DNA of 53,757 bases from the NCBI RefSeq assembly GCF_947654275.1, contig NZ_CANTJS010000019.1, positions 1 to 53,757 of the forward strand, given 5' to 3'. Below the pieces are notes generated by a model that saw only the letters and a program-made list of their open reading frames with translations, ran no database searches and was not told where the DNA came from. Positions 24,888 to 33,130 of this stretch are shown here, piece after piece (position 1 is the first letter of the stretch; each line of letters starts with the position of its first letter). Origin of the DNA: an uncultured Oscillibacter sp. GTDB taxonomy: Bacteria; Bacillota; Clostridia; Oscillospirales; Oscillospiraceae. The position numbers were made by a program, and so were the translations under genes.

Positions 24888-25073
24888 TCAGAAAATCGCA
24901 AAGGACGGGTCCTCAAAATCCGTGATGCGCCACCGGGCCGTCCGTTCATAGCCCCGGCGGCAGGCGGCGTCCTCTATGTCCAGGCCGGAGAGCCTGGGGT
25001 CCGGAGGCAGATTTCCCGTAATGTATGATTTCCGAATTTTTAATTCGGGAATCATACGTCCTTTGCCGGTCAT
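24888..25073 (-). CDS. Small hypothetical protein
   Basis: A 61-residue frame with ATG at 25073 preceded by AAAGGGAGGGA (five-base spacing) and followed 70 bases later by a strong minus-strand terminator. The protein is basic at its N-terminus (MTGKGRMIPELKIRKSYITG) with a DLEDAACRRGYERTARWRI-like middle and no membrane segment or known motif. I do not recognise it. The ribosome site and terminator make it more likely to be real than most frames of this size. Confidence 0.55.
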   Translation of the reverse strand: MTGKGRMIPELKIRKSYITGNLPPDPRLSGLDIEDAACRRGYERTARWRITDFEDPSFAIF

Positions 25074-25230
25074 GGAATCCCTCCCTTTTCAGCAGAATAC
25101 CACAGGTTTTCCCCGGGCGCAAGGTCGAGCTTCGTCAAAACAGGCGGTTTTTGCGGTTGTATTCCGGATGCAGTTGTGCTAAACTATAGCAGATTATAAT
25201 AAAATATGGTATGATACCGGCGAAGGGAAG

Positions 25231-26292
25231 ATGATGAATTTGAAGATTGTTGTGCTGGCGGGAGGGCTCTCCACGGAACGGGCTGTGTCCCTGGTGACGG
25301 GGACCGGGATTTGCCGGGCTCTGCGGGAGCGGGGACACCGGGCCGTTTTTCTGGACCTGTTTTTAGGAATCGAGAACCCGCCGGGGGACCTGTCCGCCCT
25401 CTTTGATGCGGAGGACGGCCTGTGCCCCGACGCGAAAATCGAGACCACGGCCCCGGATCTGGAGGCCGTCCGGCGGAGCCGGCAGGACCAGAGCCCCCGG
25501 GTCTTCGGCCCCCATGTGCTGGAGCTGTGCCAGCTGGCGGACATCGTTTTCCTGGGCCTTCACGGCCAGGACGGCGAGGACGGCCGCATCCAGGCGGCGC
25601 TGGAGCTGCTGGGAGTGCCCTACACCGGGTCGGGCTATCTGGCCTCGGGCATCGCCATGGATAAGGCGGTTTCCAAACGGATGATGGATGCCTGCGGCAT
25701 TCCCACGCCGCCCTGGCAGCTGCTGCACTACGCCCCGGAGGATGCGGAGCGTCTGGCCTGGGAGCTGCCCTGCGGCGTCATCAAATGCACCACCGGCGGG
25801 TCCTCCCTGGGGGTCTTCCTGCCGGAGACCCGGGAGGAGATGCGGACCGCCCTTCTGGAGGTGCGCCGCTTCGGCGGAGAAGTGCTGTGGGAACGGCGGA
25901 TTACGGGCCGGGAGCTGACGGTGGCGGTGCTGGGAGACCGGGCCCTGCCGGCGGTGGAGACCGTGCCCGCCGGGAAGGATTTCGACTATGCCGCCAAGTA
26001 CCAGAAGGGCGGCGCGGCGGAGACCTGCCCGGCGGACCTGACGGAGGCGGAGGCCGCCGCCGCCGGAGCGCTGGCCCTGAAGACCCACAGGGCCCTGGGC
26101 CTTTCGGTGTACTCCCGGACGGACATGATTCTGGACGGGGACGGGAAACTCTGGTGCCTGGAGGTCAACTCCCTGCCGGGCATGACGCCCACCAGCTTCG
26201 TGCCCCAGGAGGCCGCGGCGGCGGGCATGAGCTACGGGGAGCTGTGCGACGAAATCGTCCGGCTGTCCCTGGACATCAGGAGAAGAGACTGA
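25231..26292 (+). CDS. ddl: D-alanine--D-alanine ligase
   Basis: Ddl joins two D-alanines with ATP for the peptidoglycan stem. The 353-residue protein has the ATP-grasp fold with the N-terminal VVLAGGLSTERAVSL, the glycine-rich HGQDGEDGRIQAALELLGVP segment, YTGSGYLASGIAMDK (about 132), the TGGSSLGVF loop and the C-terminal metal and substrate segment EVNSLPGMTPTS. In the substrate-specificity loop the usual pattern of D-Ala-D-Ala enzymes appears (FDYAAKYQKGG) rather than the D-lactate type. ATG 25231 and 25234 are both possible after GAAGGGAAG. It precedes murF by 67 bases, its functional partner, which adds the dipeptide. Confidence 0.93.
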   Translation: MMNLKIVVLAGGLSTERAVSLVTGTGICRALRERGHRAVFLDLFLGIENPPGDLSALFDAEDGLCPDAKIETTAPDLEAVRRSRQDQSPRVFGPHVLELCQLADIVFLGLHGQDGEDGRIQAALELLGVPYTGSGYLASGIAMDKAVSKRMMDACGIPTPPWQLLHYAPEDAERLAWELPCGVIKCTTGGSSLGVFLPETREEMRTALLEVRRFGGEVLWERRITGRELTVAVLGDRALPAVETVPAGKDFDYAAKYQKGGAAETCPADLTEAEAAAAGALALKTHRALGLSVYSRTDMILDGDGKLWCLEVNSLPGMTPTSFVPQEAAAAGMSYGELCDEIVRLSLDIRRRD

Positions 26293-26359
26293 CCTACATA
26301 TACAGGAAAGCGCCCCCGCCGGAGGGCGCGGGAGAAGGAACACGAGGAGGTTCATTGAG

Positions 26360-27739
26360 ATGCGGTCGATGACTGTTGGCGAAATTGTCTCCGCTGTGGG
26401 CGGCACATGGCTGAATCCCCGGGAGGGAGCGCCTGCCGTGACAGAGGTCTGCACCGACAGCCGGAAGCTGACCCCGGGCTGTCTGTTTGTCCCCTGGGTG
26501 GGGGAGCGGTTCGACGGGCATGATTTCATTGAGGAGGCCCTTCAAAAGGGCGCGGCGGGCTGCTTCTGCGCCCGGGAAAAAACGCCGCAGACCCTGCGGG
26601 GGGACCGGTTTTACATTCAGGTGCCGGATACCCGGCTGGCCCTGCGGGACCTGGCCGCCGCCTATCGGGACCGGTTCCATATTCCGGTGGTCCAGATTAC
26701 CGGCAGCGTGGGGAAAACCACCACCAAGGAGATGATCGCCGCCGTTCTGGAGGCGAAGCTCCGGGTCTGGAAAACCCCGGAGAACTATAACAACGACATC
26801 GGCACGCCGCTGACGCTGCTGGGCCTCGCCCCGGAGCATCAGGCGGCGGTGATTGAGACCGGCATGAACCACTTTGGCGAGATTGCCTATCTGGGGGCCA
26901 TGGTCCGCCCGGACATCGCGGTGATTACCAACATCGGAGACGCCCACATCGAATTCCTGGGCAGCCGGGAGGGCATTCTGAAGGCCAAATGTGAAATTTT
27001 CCAGAGCCTGAAACCGGACGGCCTGGTGATTCTCAACGGGGACGACGGCCTGCTGGACACGGTGGATGTGCCCTTTCCCACCGTTCGCTGCGGCCGGTCC
27101 GAGCACTGCCAGGCCCGGGTCACCGAAACCGCCGACCACGGCATCGAGGGCATTTCCTGCACCGTGACCACGGAGCGGGACCGCTACTGCCTGACCATTC
27201 CCGCCCCCGGCGAGCACATGGCCTATTCCGCTTCCATCGCCGTGGCGGTGGGGGAGGCCCTGGGCCTCAGCCGGGAGGAGATCGTCCGGGGCGTGGGGAA
27301 TTACCGCTCCCCCGGGGCCCGGATGCGGGTGGTGCGCCTGCCGGACCGAAGGGTGATTCTGGACGACTGCTACAACGCCAATCCCCAGTCCGTGGCGGCG
27401 GCTCTGGAGGTTCTGGCCAAGACCGAATGTGACCAGCGGATTGCCGTCCTGGGGGACGTGGGAGAGCTGGGGGGCCTGTCGGAGCGGGCCCACTACAACA
27501 TGGGGGCCCTGGCGGCCATGCTGGGCATCGACCTGGTGGCGGCCATCGGGCCCAAGGCGGCGAAGATTGCCGACGGAGCTGCCCAGAGCGGCGGCGCGGC
27601 CCTCCACTTTGCCACTAAAGAGGAGGCCCTTCCGGAGCTCCGGCGGCAGCTGAAGCCCAACACCGCCATGCTGGTGAAGGCCTCTCACGCCATGCGCTTC
27701 GATCAGCTGTCGGAGCAGCTGCGGGGGGACTTTGAATGA
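26360..27739 (+). CDS. murF: UDP-MurNAc-tripeptide--D-Ala-D-Ala ligase
   Basis: MurF adds D-Ala-D-Ala to the UDP-MurNAc tripeptide, the last cytoplasmic step of wall precursor synthesis. The 459-residue protein has the N-terminal substrate domain with CTDSRKLTPGCLFVPWVGER, the ATP-binding loop ITGSVGKTTTKE (about 113-124), the NYNNDIGTPLTLL motif, ETGMNHFGEI, and the C-terminal DDCYNANPQSV and LGDVGELGG motifs. Length is normal. AGGAGG lies ten bases ahead of ATG. It forms a pair with ddl. Confidence 0.96.
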   Translation: MRSMTVGEIVSAVGGTWLNPREGAPAVTEVCTDSRKLTPGCLFVPWVGERFDGHDFIEEALQKGAAGCFCAREKTPQTLRGDRFYIQVPDTRLALRDLAAAYRDRFHIPVVQITGSVGKTTTKEMIAAVLEAKLRVWKTPENYNNDIGTPLTLLGLAPEHQAAVIETGMNHFGEIAYLGAMVRPDIAVITNIGDAHIEFLGSREGILKAKCEIFQSLKPDGLVILNGDDGLLDTVDVPFPTVRCGRSEHCQARVTETADHGIEGISCTVTTERDRYCLTIPAPGEHMAYSASIAVAVGEALGLSREEIVRGVGNYRSPGARMRVVRLPDRRVILDDCYNANPQSVAAALEVLAKTECDQRIAVLGDVGELGGLSERAHYNMGALAAMLGIDLVAAIGPKAAKIADGAAQSGGAALHFATKEEALPELRRQLKPNTAMLVKASHAMRFDQLSEQLRGDFE

Positions 27740-27768
27740 GGCGCTTCCGGGAGAGGCCTAACAACATA

Positions 27769-27810
27769 ATGAAAACACAAAAACAGGATAATAAGATGTA
27801 TGAGCTATGA
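27769..27810 (+). promoter_or_regulatory. Possible leader peptide ORF ahead of ABC-F gene
   Basis: A 13-codon frame (MKTQKQDNKMYEL) starts at ATG 27769, 12 bases after GGGAGAGG, and its TGA overlaps the ATG of the ABC-F gene by four bases. The region is AT-rich and the ABC-F start has no strong ribosome site of its own, so translation may be coupled. Whether the peptide is made is not known. Confidence 0.35.
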
Positions 27811-29705
27811 TTGAGATACAAATTCAGTCCCTTGTCAAGTCCTTTGAGGTGGGCCGCAACGTTCTGGACGGCCTGACCTTTCAGATTGACCAGGGGGAGC
27901 GGGTGGGTCTGCTGGGCCGCAACGGCGCCGGCAAGACAACCCTGTTTAAAATCCTCACCGGAGAGCTGGACTGCGACGAGGGCACCGCGGTCATAGGCCA
28001 GGGCCGGCGGCTGGGTCTGATTTCCCAGATTCCCGTCTATCCGGCGGAGTACACGGTGGAGGACGTTCTCCGCTCCGCCTTCCGGCGTCTGGAGCGCCTG
28101 GCGGAGGAGATGAAGGTCCTGGAGAACCGCATGTCGGCAGGGGAGACGGATTCCGCCCTGCTGCGGCGGTACGGGACCCTGGCGGAGCGCTTCGAGGTGT
28201 TCGGCGGCTACGACACCGAGGTGGCTGTGAACAAAATCGCAGGGGGCCTGTCCATCACGCCGGAGATGCGCGCCCAGCTGTTCGACAGCCTCTCCGGCGG
28301 CGAGAAGACCCGGGTGAACCTGGGCCGCCTGATTCTGGAGGACACGGACATCCTGCTGCTGGACGAGCCCACCAACCACCTGGATCTCCACGCCACCGAG
28401 TGGCTGGAGGAGTATATCCGGGGCTTCCGGGGCACTGTTGTCGCCATCTCCCACGACCGCTATTTCCTGGACCGGGTGGTAACCCGTATCATCGAGATTG
28501 AGAACGGAAAGGCGGAGTTTTACAGCGGAAACTACAGCTTTTACGCCGTGGAAAAGGAACGCCGCTACCAGGAGCGCATGAAGCAGTATGAGAAGGAGCA
28601 GGCCAAAATCCAGCAGCTGGAGAAGGCGGCGGAGCAGCTGCGGGTCTGGGCCTTCATGGGCATGGATAAAACCTACCGCCGGGCCGTCAACATCGAGCGG
28701 CGCATTGAGCGGATGCGGACCACCGCCAAGCCCACCAGGGCGAGGAAAATGGACGCCCGCTTCTCCACCGCCGAGTTTCACGGGGACGAGCTGCTGGGCA
28801 TCCGGAACGTCGCCAAGGCCTATGGGGAGAAGCGCCTCTTCGACGGCATCACCTTGAAGGTGGAGGGGGGCGAACGCATCGCCCTCATCGGGGACAACGG
28901 CACCGGGAAATCCACGCTGATTAAAATGATTGTGGGGGAGCTGTACCCCGATGAGGGCCGCATCAAAACCGGTCCCCAGACCCGGACGGCCTATCTGCCC
29001 CAGATCATCCACTTTGACCACCCGGATTGGAACCTGGTGGAGAACATGATGGCGGCCAGGCGGGGCCTGTCGGCCCAGAGCGCCCGGAACCGGCTGGCGG
29101 CTTACGACTTCCGGGGAGAGGACGTTTTCAAGCCCGTGTCCGTTCTCTCCGGGGGCGAGCAGAGCCGGCTGCGGCTGTGTATGCTGATGGACGACGAAAT
29201 CAACTTCCTGATTCTGGACGAGCCCACCAACCACCTGGACATCGCTTCCCGGGAATGGATTGAGGAGGCGGTGGAGAGCTATGACGGCACACTGCTGTTC
29301 GTCAGTCACGACCGTTACTTCATCAACCGCTTCGCCACGCGGATCTGGGAGCTGGCGGAGGGCACCATCACCGACTATCCCTGCGGCTTTGCCCAGTACC
29401 GGCAGCTGAAGGCCCAGGAGGAGGCGGAAAAGCCCGCCCCGCTTAAGCCCGTCAGGGAGAAGGCGGAGCGCCCCGTCCGGGGCAGCCGGGCCCAGCAGAA
29501 CGCCAGGCGGCAGCTGACCATCTGTGAGCGGGACATTGCCAAGGCGGAGGAAACAATCGCCGCCCTGGAGGCGGACATGGAGGCCGCCGCCTGCGACTAC
29601 CAGCGGCTGACGGCCCTGACGGAGGAGCGGGAGGCCGCTCAGGCGGAGCTGGACGCCCTCTATGGGAAGTGGGAGCGGCTCAGCGAGGAAGCCGGAGAGG
29701 GTTAA
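27807..29705 (+). CDS. ABC-F family ATPase
   Basis: ABC-F proteins act on ribosomes, binding the E site to relieve stalls or protect against antibiotics. The 632-residue protein has two ATPase domains without membrane parts: first Walker A GRNGAGKTT (about 37), LSGGEKTRVNLGRL, LLLDEPTNHLDL; a linker with the YEKEQAKIQQLEKAAEQLR helix pair (about 250-290); second Walker A GDNGTGKST (about 362), LSGGEQSRLRLCM and ILDEPTNHLDI; and a C-terminal coiled coil (about 535-630). The architecture resembles YdiF/Uup-type housekeeping factors more than resistance proteins, but resistance cannot be excluded. Confidence 0.92.
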   Translation: MIEIQIQSLVKSFEVGRNVLDGLTFQIDQGERVGLLGRNGAGKTTLFKILTGELDCDEGTAVIGQGRRLGLISQIPVYPAEYTVEDVLRSAFRRLERLAEEMKVLENRMSAGETDSALLRRYGTLAERFEVFGGYDTEVAVNKIAGGLSITPEMRAQLFDSLSGGEKTRVNLGRLILEDTDILLLDEPTNHLDLHATEWLEEYIRGFRGTVVAISHDRYFLDRVVTRIIEIENGKAEFYSGNYSFYAVEKERRYQERMKQYEKEQAKIQQLEKAAEQLRVWAFMGMDKTYRRAVNIERRIERMRTTAKPTRARKMDARFSTAEFHGDELLGIRNVAKAYGEKRLFDGITLKVEGGERIALIGDNGTGKSTLIKMIVGELYPDEGRIKTGPQTRTAYLPQIIHFDHPDWNLVENMMAARRGLSAQSARNRLAAYDFRGEDVFKPVSVLSGGEQSRLRLCMLMDDEINFLILDEPTNHLDIASREWIEEAVESYDGTLLFVSHDRYFINRFATRIWELAEGTITDYPCGFAQYRQLKAQEEAEKPAPLKPVREKAERPVRGSRAQQNARRQLTICERDIAKAEETIAALEADMEAAACDYQRLTALTEEREAAQAELDALYGKWERLSEEAGEG

Positions 29706-29709
29706 GGCT

Positions 29710-29748
29710 TCGCCTATTAGGAATGAGGAGTTAGGAATTAGGAATTTG
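29710..29748. repeat. ATTAGGAATGAGGAGTTAGG-type repeat
   Basis: The segment CTATTAGGAATGAGGAGTTA and the following GGAATTAGGAATTT match repeats at 18808-18830 and, inverted, 19590-19618. It lies right after the ABC-F stop and contributes the ribosome site region and possible start of the next gene. Confidence 0.55.
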
Positions 29749-30513
29749 TTTAGAAAAATTCGAAAGAGCTGTTTACTGATGGGGCTGCTGGTTCTGCTGG
29801 GGCTGGGGCTGATTGTGATACCCAACGGGATGCGGTTCACCGGCTGGTTTCTGCTGGGGACGGCGGCGGTGTGGGCTCTGGGACTGCTGCTGGGCCGCTG
29901 GGCCAGAAGGTCCGGGGCCGGAAAAATCTGCCTGCGGCTGTTTTCCTTTGGGCTGGCGGTGGGGCTTTCCTGCCTGATCTCCATTGAAATCCTTCTGCTG
30001 CGCCACGGCGAGGCAGACCACTCCGCCGTTCCGGTGGACGCGGTGATCGTCCTGGGGGCCGGGGTCAACGGCGAGACGCCCTCGGCGGCGCTGTGGACCC
30101 GCATTCAGGCGGCAAGGGCCTATCTGGAGAAGCACCCGGATATTCCGGTGGTGCTCTCCGGGGGCCAGGGCAGGGGGGAGGACATCTCCGAGGCCGAGGC
30201 CATGCGCCGGGCTCTTTGGAGCGACAGCCAGGAGGCCAATGCCCGGTATCTGATGGAAGAGCGCTCCACCAACACGGCGGAGAATTTCCGGTACTCCAGG
30301 GAGCTGCTGGAGCAGCGGGGCCTGGACACGGAGACGGCGGTGATTGCCGTGGTAACCAATGATTTCCACTGCTTCCGGGCCCATATGATTGCCCAGAAGC
30401 AGGGCTTCGGCACGGTGATCGACGTGCCGGCGGAGCTGCCCTGGTGGTGGCTCACCGCCAATTACTATCTGCGGGAGGCCTTCGCCGTGGTGAAAACGGC
30501 GCTGTTCGACTGA
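29746..30513 (+). CDS. YdcF-family (DUF218) membrane protein
   Basis: The protein (255 residues from a TTG start) has a basic N-terminus (FRKIRKSC), two to three membrane helices (about 12-85) and a DUF218/YdcF domain (about 95-250) with DAVIVLGAGVNGETPS, VVLSGGQGRGEDISEAEAM, MEERSTNTAENFRYS and VVTNDFHCFRA motifs. Members include SanA and ElyC, which affect envelope integrity and wall precursor metabolism. The start is uncertain: TTG 29746 lies in a repeat with AGGAA close by, ATG 29779 has no clear ribosome site, and an open frame reaches 29662 inside the ABC-F gene. Position after ddl, murF and ABC-F fits an envelope role. Confidence 0.82.
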   Translation: MFRKIRKSCLLMGLLVLLGLGLIVIPNGMRFTGWFLLGTAAVWALGLLLGRWARRSGAGKICLRLFSFGLAVGLSCLISIEILLLRHGEADHSAVPVDAVIVLGAGVNGETPSAALWTRIQAARAYLEKHPDIPVVLSGGQGRGEDISEAEAMRRALWSDSQEANARYLMEERSTNTAENFRYSRELLEQRGLDTETAVIAVVTNDFHCFRAHMIAQKQGFGTVIDVPAELPWWWLTANYYLREAFAVVKTALFD

Positions 30514-30531
30514 GGAAAGCGAGGCATTTGC

Positions 30532-30951
30532 ATGTCAGCGGAAGCCGGCATCAGGATACAATATGCGGAGGGAATGGGCGAGATCACGGAGGCGGCGGTG
30601 AAACGGCTGCTGAAAAAAATCCGCCGGGGCGCCTGCGGACACCTGTATCTGGCGCTGGACCCCGATGGGGAATCCTCCTTTTTGCAGATGGACAGCGGAA
30701 ACGGGCGTATCTTTCTGGCGATTGGTGAAGAGCGGCTGGAGGGAAACCGGGTCCGGTGGATTCGTTATATGAGCCATGATCCGCGGTATGACGGCTCGGA
30801 GGAGGAGGCTCCTGTCCGCGCCGGACAGGAGCGGATTCTGATGCGGGAAACCATACGGGACGCCGGACTGGCGGCCGCCTGTGTGGAGCACTATATCCGG
30901 ACCGGAGAGCCCTGGCCCGGCATGGAGTGGATGAAATTGGATGATGGGTGA
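30532..30951 (+). CDS. Hypothetical protein, possibly immunity-protein-like fold
   Basis: I do not recognise this 139-residue cytoplasmic protein. It has a strand-helix pattern (IRIQYAEGMGEITEAAVKR, GHLYLALDPDGESSFLQMD, FLAIGEERL) reminiscent of Imm1-like or SMI1-like small alpha/beta folds, which often bind partner proteins; this is a weak inference. A GAGGAAAGCGAGG site precedes ATG. It follows the YdcF gene by 18 bases and is probably cotranscribed. A MITE-like element begins three bases after its stop region. Confidence 0.55.
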   Translation: MSAEAGIRIQYAEGMGEITEAAVKRLLKKIRRGACGHLYLALDPDGESSFLQMDSGNGRIFLAIGEERLEGNRVRWIRYMSHDPRYDGSEEEAPVRAGQERILMRETIRDAGLAAACVEHYIRTGEPWPGMEWMKLDDG

Positions 30952-30953
30952 TT

Positions 30954-31115
30954 AGAGCCTGTTTAAAATCTCCCCGCACACGTCTTGACAGTGTATTTTC
31001 CGCCCTGACTGCGTTAAAAATCCTTGCCATCCGTCAGGATGCCTGCGGATTTTTGCCTTGCAGGACAAAAAATCCCCTCGCCAATACGCACACGTTGAGA
31101 TATTAAACAGGCTCT
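30954..31115. repeat. MITE-like repeat family B
   Basis: This 162-bp element begins AGAGCCTGTTTAAAATCTC and ends GAGATATTAAACAGGCTCT, terminal inverted repeats with one or two mismatches. Its interior contains CCATCCGTCAGGATGCCTGC and AAAAAATCCCCTCGCC, close to the interior of family A although the ends differ. It contains no gene and separates the hypothetical gene from the flavodoxin-like gene. Confidence 0.75.
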
Positions 31116-31148
31116 TAGACTTTATATCGGTAAGGAGATGAGCGCCAA

Positions 31149-31637
31149 GTGGCATGGAATAATGTGCTCTGCATGTACTATTCCCGGACGGGCCGCACGA
31201 AAAAGGCCATGGAGGACATCGCCCAGGCCCTGGGGGCCGAGCTGGTGGAGCTGCGGGACGGCGTGGACCGCAGCGGCTGGGGCGGCTGGGTCCGCTGCGG
31301 CCTGGATGCCATGCGCAAAAGCACCCGCCCGGTGAAATATCAGACCAAGTTCCCCCTGACGGATTACCGGCTGGTCATCATCGGCACCCCCGTTTGGGCG
31401 GGCCGGTGCAGCAGCGTGGTCCGGGGCTTTTTGAAGCAGCACGGGAGGGAGCTGCGGAACGCCTCCTATGTGCTGACCCGGGGCAGCGAGGATAAAAACG
31501 AGGAGATTTTCGAGCAGATGGACCTCTATACCCCCTGCGGACACCGGACCGCCGTCTCCCTGCGGCCTGACTCCGTGGGCTTCGCCTTCTGGCAGGAGGA
31601 GTTTTTGCGCCAAACCAAGGAGTTTTTGCAGAGCTGA
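31149..31637 (+). CDS. Flavodoxin-family protein, GTG start
   Basis: The 162-residue protein is flavodoxin-like: a phosphate-binding loop YYSRTGRTKKAMEDIA near residue 10, a second strand RLVIIGTPVWAGRCSSVVRGF with the flavin-contact loop, and a final ASYVLTRGSE strand. Such proteins bind FMN and act as quinone reductases or electron carriers. GTG at 31149 lies 11 bases after GGAG; GTG 31164 is an alternative. The last 31 bases of the gene are the first part of a 75-bp tandem repeat that continues beyond the stop. Confidence 0.75.
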   Translation: MAWNNVLCMYYSRTGRTKKAMEDIAQALGAELVELRDGVDRSGWGGWVRCGLDAMRKSTRPVKYQTKFPLTDYRLVIIGTPVWAGRCSSVVRGFLKQHGRELRNASYVLTRGSEDKNEEIFEQMDLYTPCGHRTAVSLRPDSVGFAFWQEEFLRQTKEFLQS

Positions 31638-31832
31638 GAGACTTCGGTCGAGGTAGGTCTCTGCACCCTGGTCGGGTTTTTGCGCCAGACCAAGGAGTTT
31701 TTGCAGAGCTGAGAGACTTCGGTCGAGGGAGCCCTCTGCGTCCTGGTCGGGTTTTAGCGCCAGACCAAGGAGTTTTTGCAGAGCTGAGAGTCTTCGGTCA
31801 AAAGAGGTCTCCGGGCCGCTGAAGGCCTTTAT
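31607..31832 (+). repeat. 75-bp tandem repeat, three copies
   Basis: Units begin at 31607, 31682 and 31757 with GCGCCAGACCAAGGAG and run 75, 75 and about 76 bases. The first unit starts inside the 3' end of the flavodoxin-like gene and includes its stop codon, so the tail of the gene has been copied downstream. Copies differ by small changes. Confidence 0.85.
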
Positions 31833-31892
31833 GCGCCAGGCTTTTATGCGCCAGGCTTTTATGCGCCAGGCTTTTATGCGCCAGACCAGGGA
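31833..31892 (+). repeat. 15-bp tandem repeat, four copies
   Basis: Four units of GCGCCAGGCTTTTAT start at 31833, 31848, 31863 and 31878, directly after the 75-bp array and sharing its GCGCCAG start. The rest of the 324-base gap to prfA has no gene. Read on the minus strand, the units would encode a WRIKA pentapeptide repeat. Confidence 0.85.
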
Positions 31893-31961
31893 GTTTCCGC
31901 AAAGCCGGGGGCTGGCGGTGTTTCCGGATATACCGGATATATGTGTTGGATGGAGGGAAGG

Positions 31962-33026
31962 ATGCCGATGCTGGACAAACTGAAAGAACTGGCTCTGCGC
32001 CGGGAGGACCTGGAAGCCCAGCTGGCGGACCCCGCCGTCTACGGCGACAGCGCCCGCCTGCGGGAGATACAGAGGGAGCTGAAGGAGCTGACGCCCATTG
32101 CCGACGGGTGGCGGGAGCTGAAGGAGGCCGAGGCCCGCCGGGCGGAGGCGGAAGCCCTGCTTCACGACCCGGAGATGAGGGAGCTGGCCCAGGAGGAATT
32201 CCAGGCCGCCCGGGCGGAGGCGGAGCGGCTGCGGGAGCGGCTGAAAATACTGCTGCTGCCCAGGGACCCCAACGACGGGCGGAACGTCATTCTGGAGCTC
32301 CGGGGAGGCGTAGGCGGCGAGGAGGGGGCCCTCTTCGCCGGGACGCTGCTGAGGATGTATACTATGTATGCCCAGCGCCGGGGCTGGCGGACCGAGGTGG
32401 TGAGCCTGAATGAAACGGAGCTGGGGGGCGTGAAGGAGTGCAGCGTGCTGATTGAGGGGGAAGACGTGTTTTCCCGTTTGAAATTCGAGAGCGGCGTCCA
32501 CCGGGTCCAGCGGGTGCCGGAGACCGAGTCCGGGGGCCGCATCCACACCAGCGCCGCCACCGCCGCCGTCCTGCCGGAGGCGGAGGAGGTGGACGTGGAG
32601 ATTGAACCCAGGGACCTTCAGATTGACACATATCGTTCCTCTGGCGCGGGAGGCCAGCATGTCAACAAAACCGAGTCCGCCATCCGCATCACCCATCTGC
32701 CCACGGGGCTGGTGGTGGAGTGTCAGGATGAACGGAGCCAGTATAAGAACAAGGACAAGGCCATGAAGGTTCTCCGCTCCCGGCTCTACGACATGGAGAG
32801 GGCCAGACGGGACGCCGCCGCCGCGTCGGAGCGGCGGAGCCAGGTGGGCAGCGGCGACCGCAGCGAGCGCATCCGGACCTATAATTTTCCGCAGGGCCGG
32901 GTGACGGACCACCGCATCGGCCTGACGCTCTATAAGCTGGACGCCGTGCTGAACGGGGACCTGGACGAGATTGTGGACGCTCTGACTACGGCGGACCAGG
33001 CGGAGCGGCTGGCGGGCGAAAGCTGA
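31962..33026 (+). CDS. prfA: Peptide chain release factor 1
   Basis: RF1 ends translation at UAA and UAG. The 354-residue protein has the coiled N-terminal domain (about 5-100), the stop-codon recognition region with [18 protein letters not shown], the GGQ motif in [16 protein letters not shown] (near residue 225) and the C-terminal [17 protein letters not shown] segment. Length is normal. GGAGG lies five bases before ATG 31962; ATG 31968 is also possible. RF1 reads UAG, relevant to the amber codon in mtnA. It is followed at 33380 by a Sua5-type gene, as in many Firmicutes, but prmC, usually between them, is missing. Confidence 0.96.
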   Translation: MPMLDKLKELALRREDLEAQLADPAVYGDSARLREIQRELKELTPIADGWRELKEAEARRAEAEALLHDPEMRELAQEEFQAARAEAERLRERLKILLLPRDPNDGRNVILELRGGVGGEEGALFAGTLLRMYTMYAQRRGWRTEVVSLNETELGGVKECSVLIEGEDVFSRLKFESGVHRVQRVPETESGGRIHTSAATAAVLPEAEEVDVEIEPRDLQIDTYRSSGAGGQHVNKTESAIRITHLPTGLVVECQDERSQYKNKDKAMKVLRSRLYDMERARRDAAAASERRSQVGSGDRSERIRTYNFPQGRVTDHRIGLTLYKLDAVLNGDLDEIVDALTTADQAERLAGES

Positions 33027-33050
33027 GAGTTGAGAGTGAAGAGTTGAGAT
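33024..33050. repeat. Short heptamer repeat (GAGAGTTGAGAGTG)
   Basis: Three to four GAGAGTT/GAGAGTG units overlap the prfA stop codon, as the array at 8748 overlaps the ylmH-like stop. Confidence 0.55.
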
Positions 33051-33130
33051 GGCCGGCAGAGTTGGGGCCTGTCGTCAATCGGGTGATTTTGCAGACAAAG
33101 GATTTCCTGCGCCGCGGGTGACTGAGCGAC

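Noticed and set aside
31122..32912. A 596-residue minus-strand frame with WRIKA and 25-residue repeats
   Set aside because: It is antisense to prfA and the flavodoxin-like gene. The repeats arise because 75- and 15-bp units are codon multiples. No ribosome site supports it, though transcription of the repeat is kept as a question.
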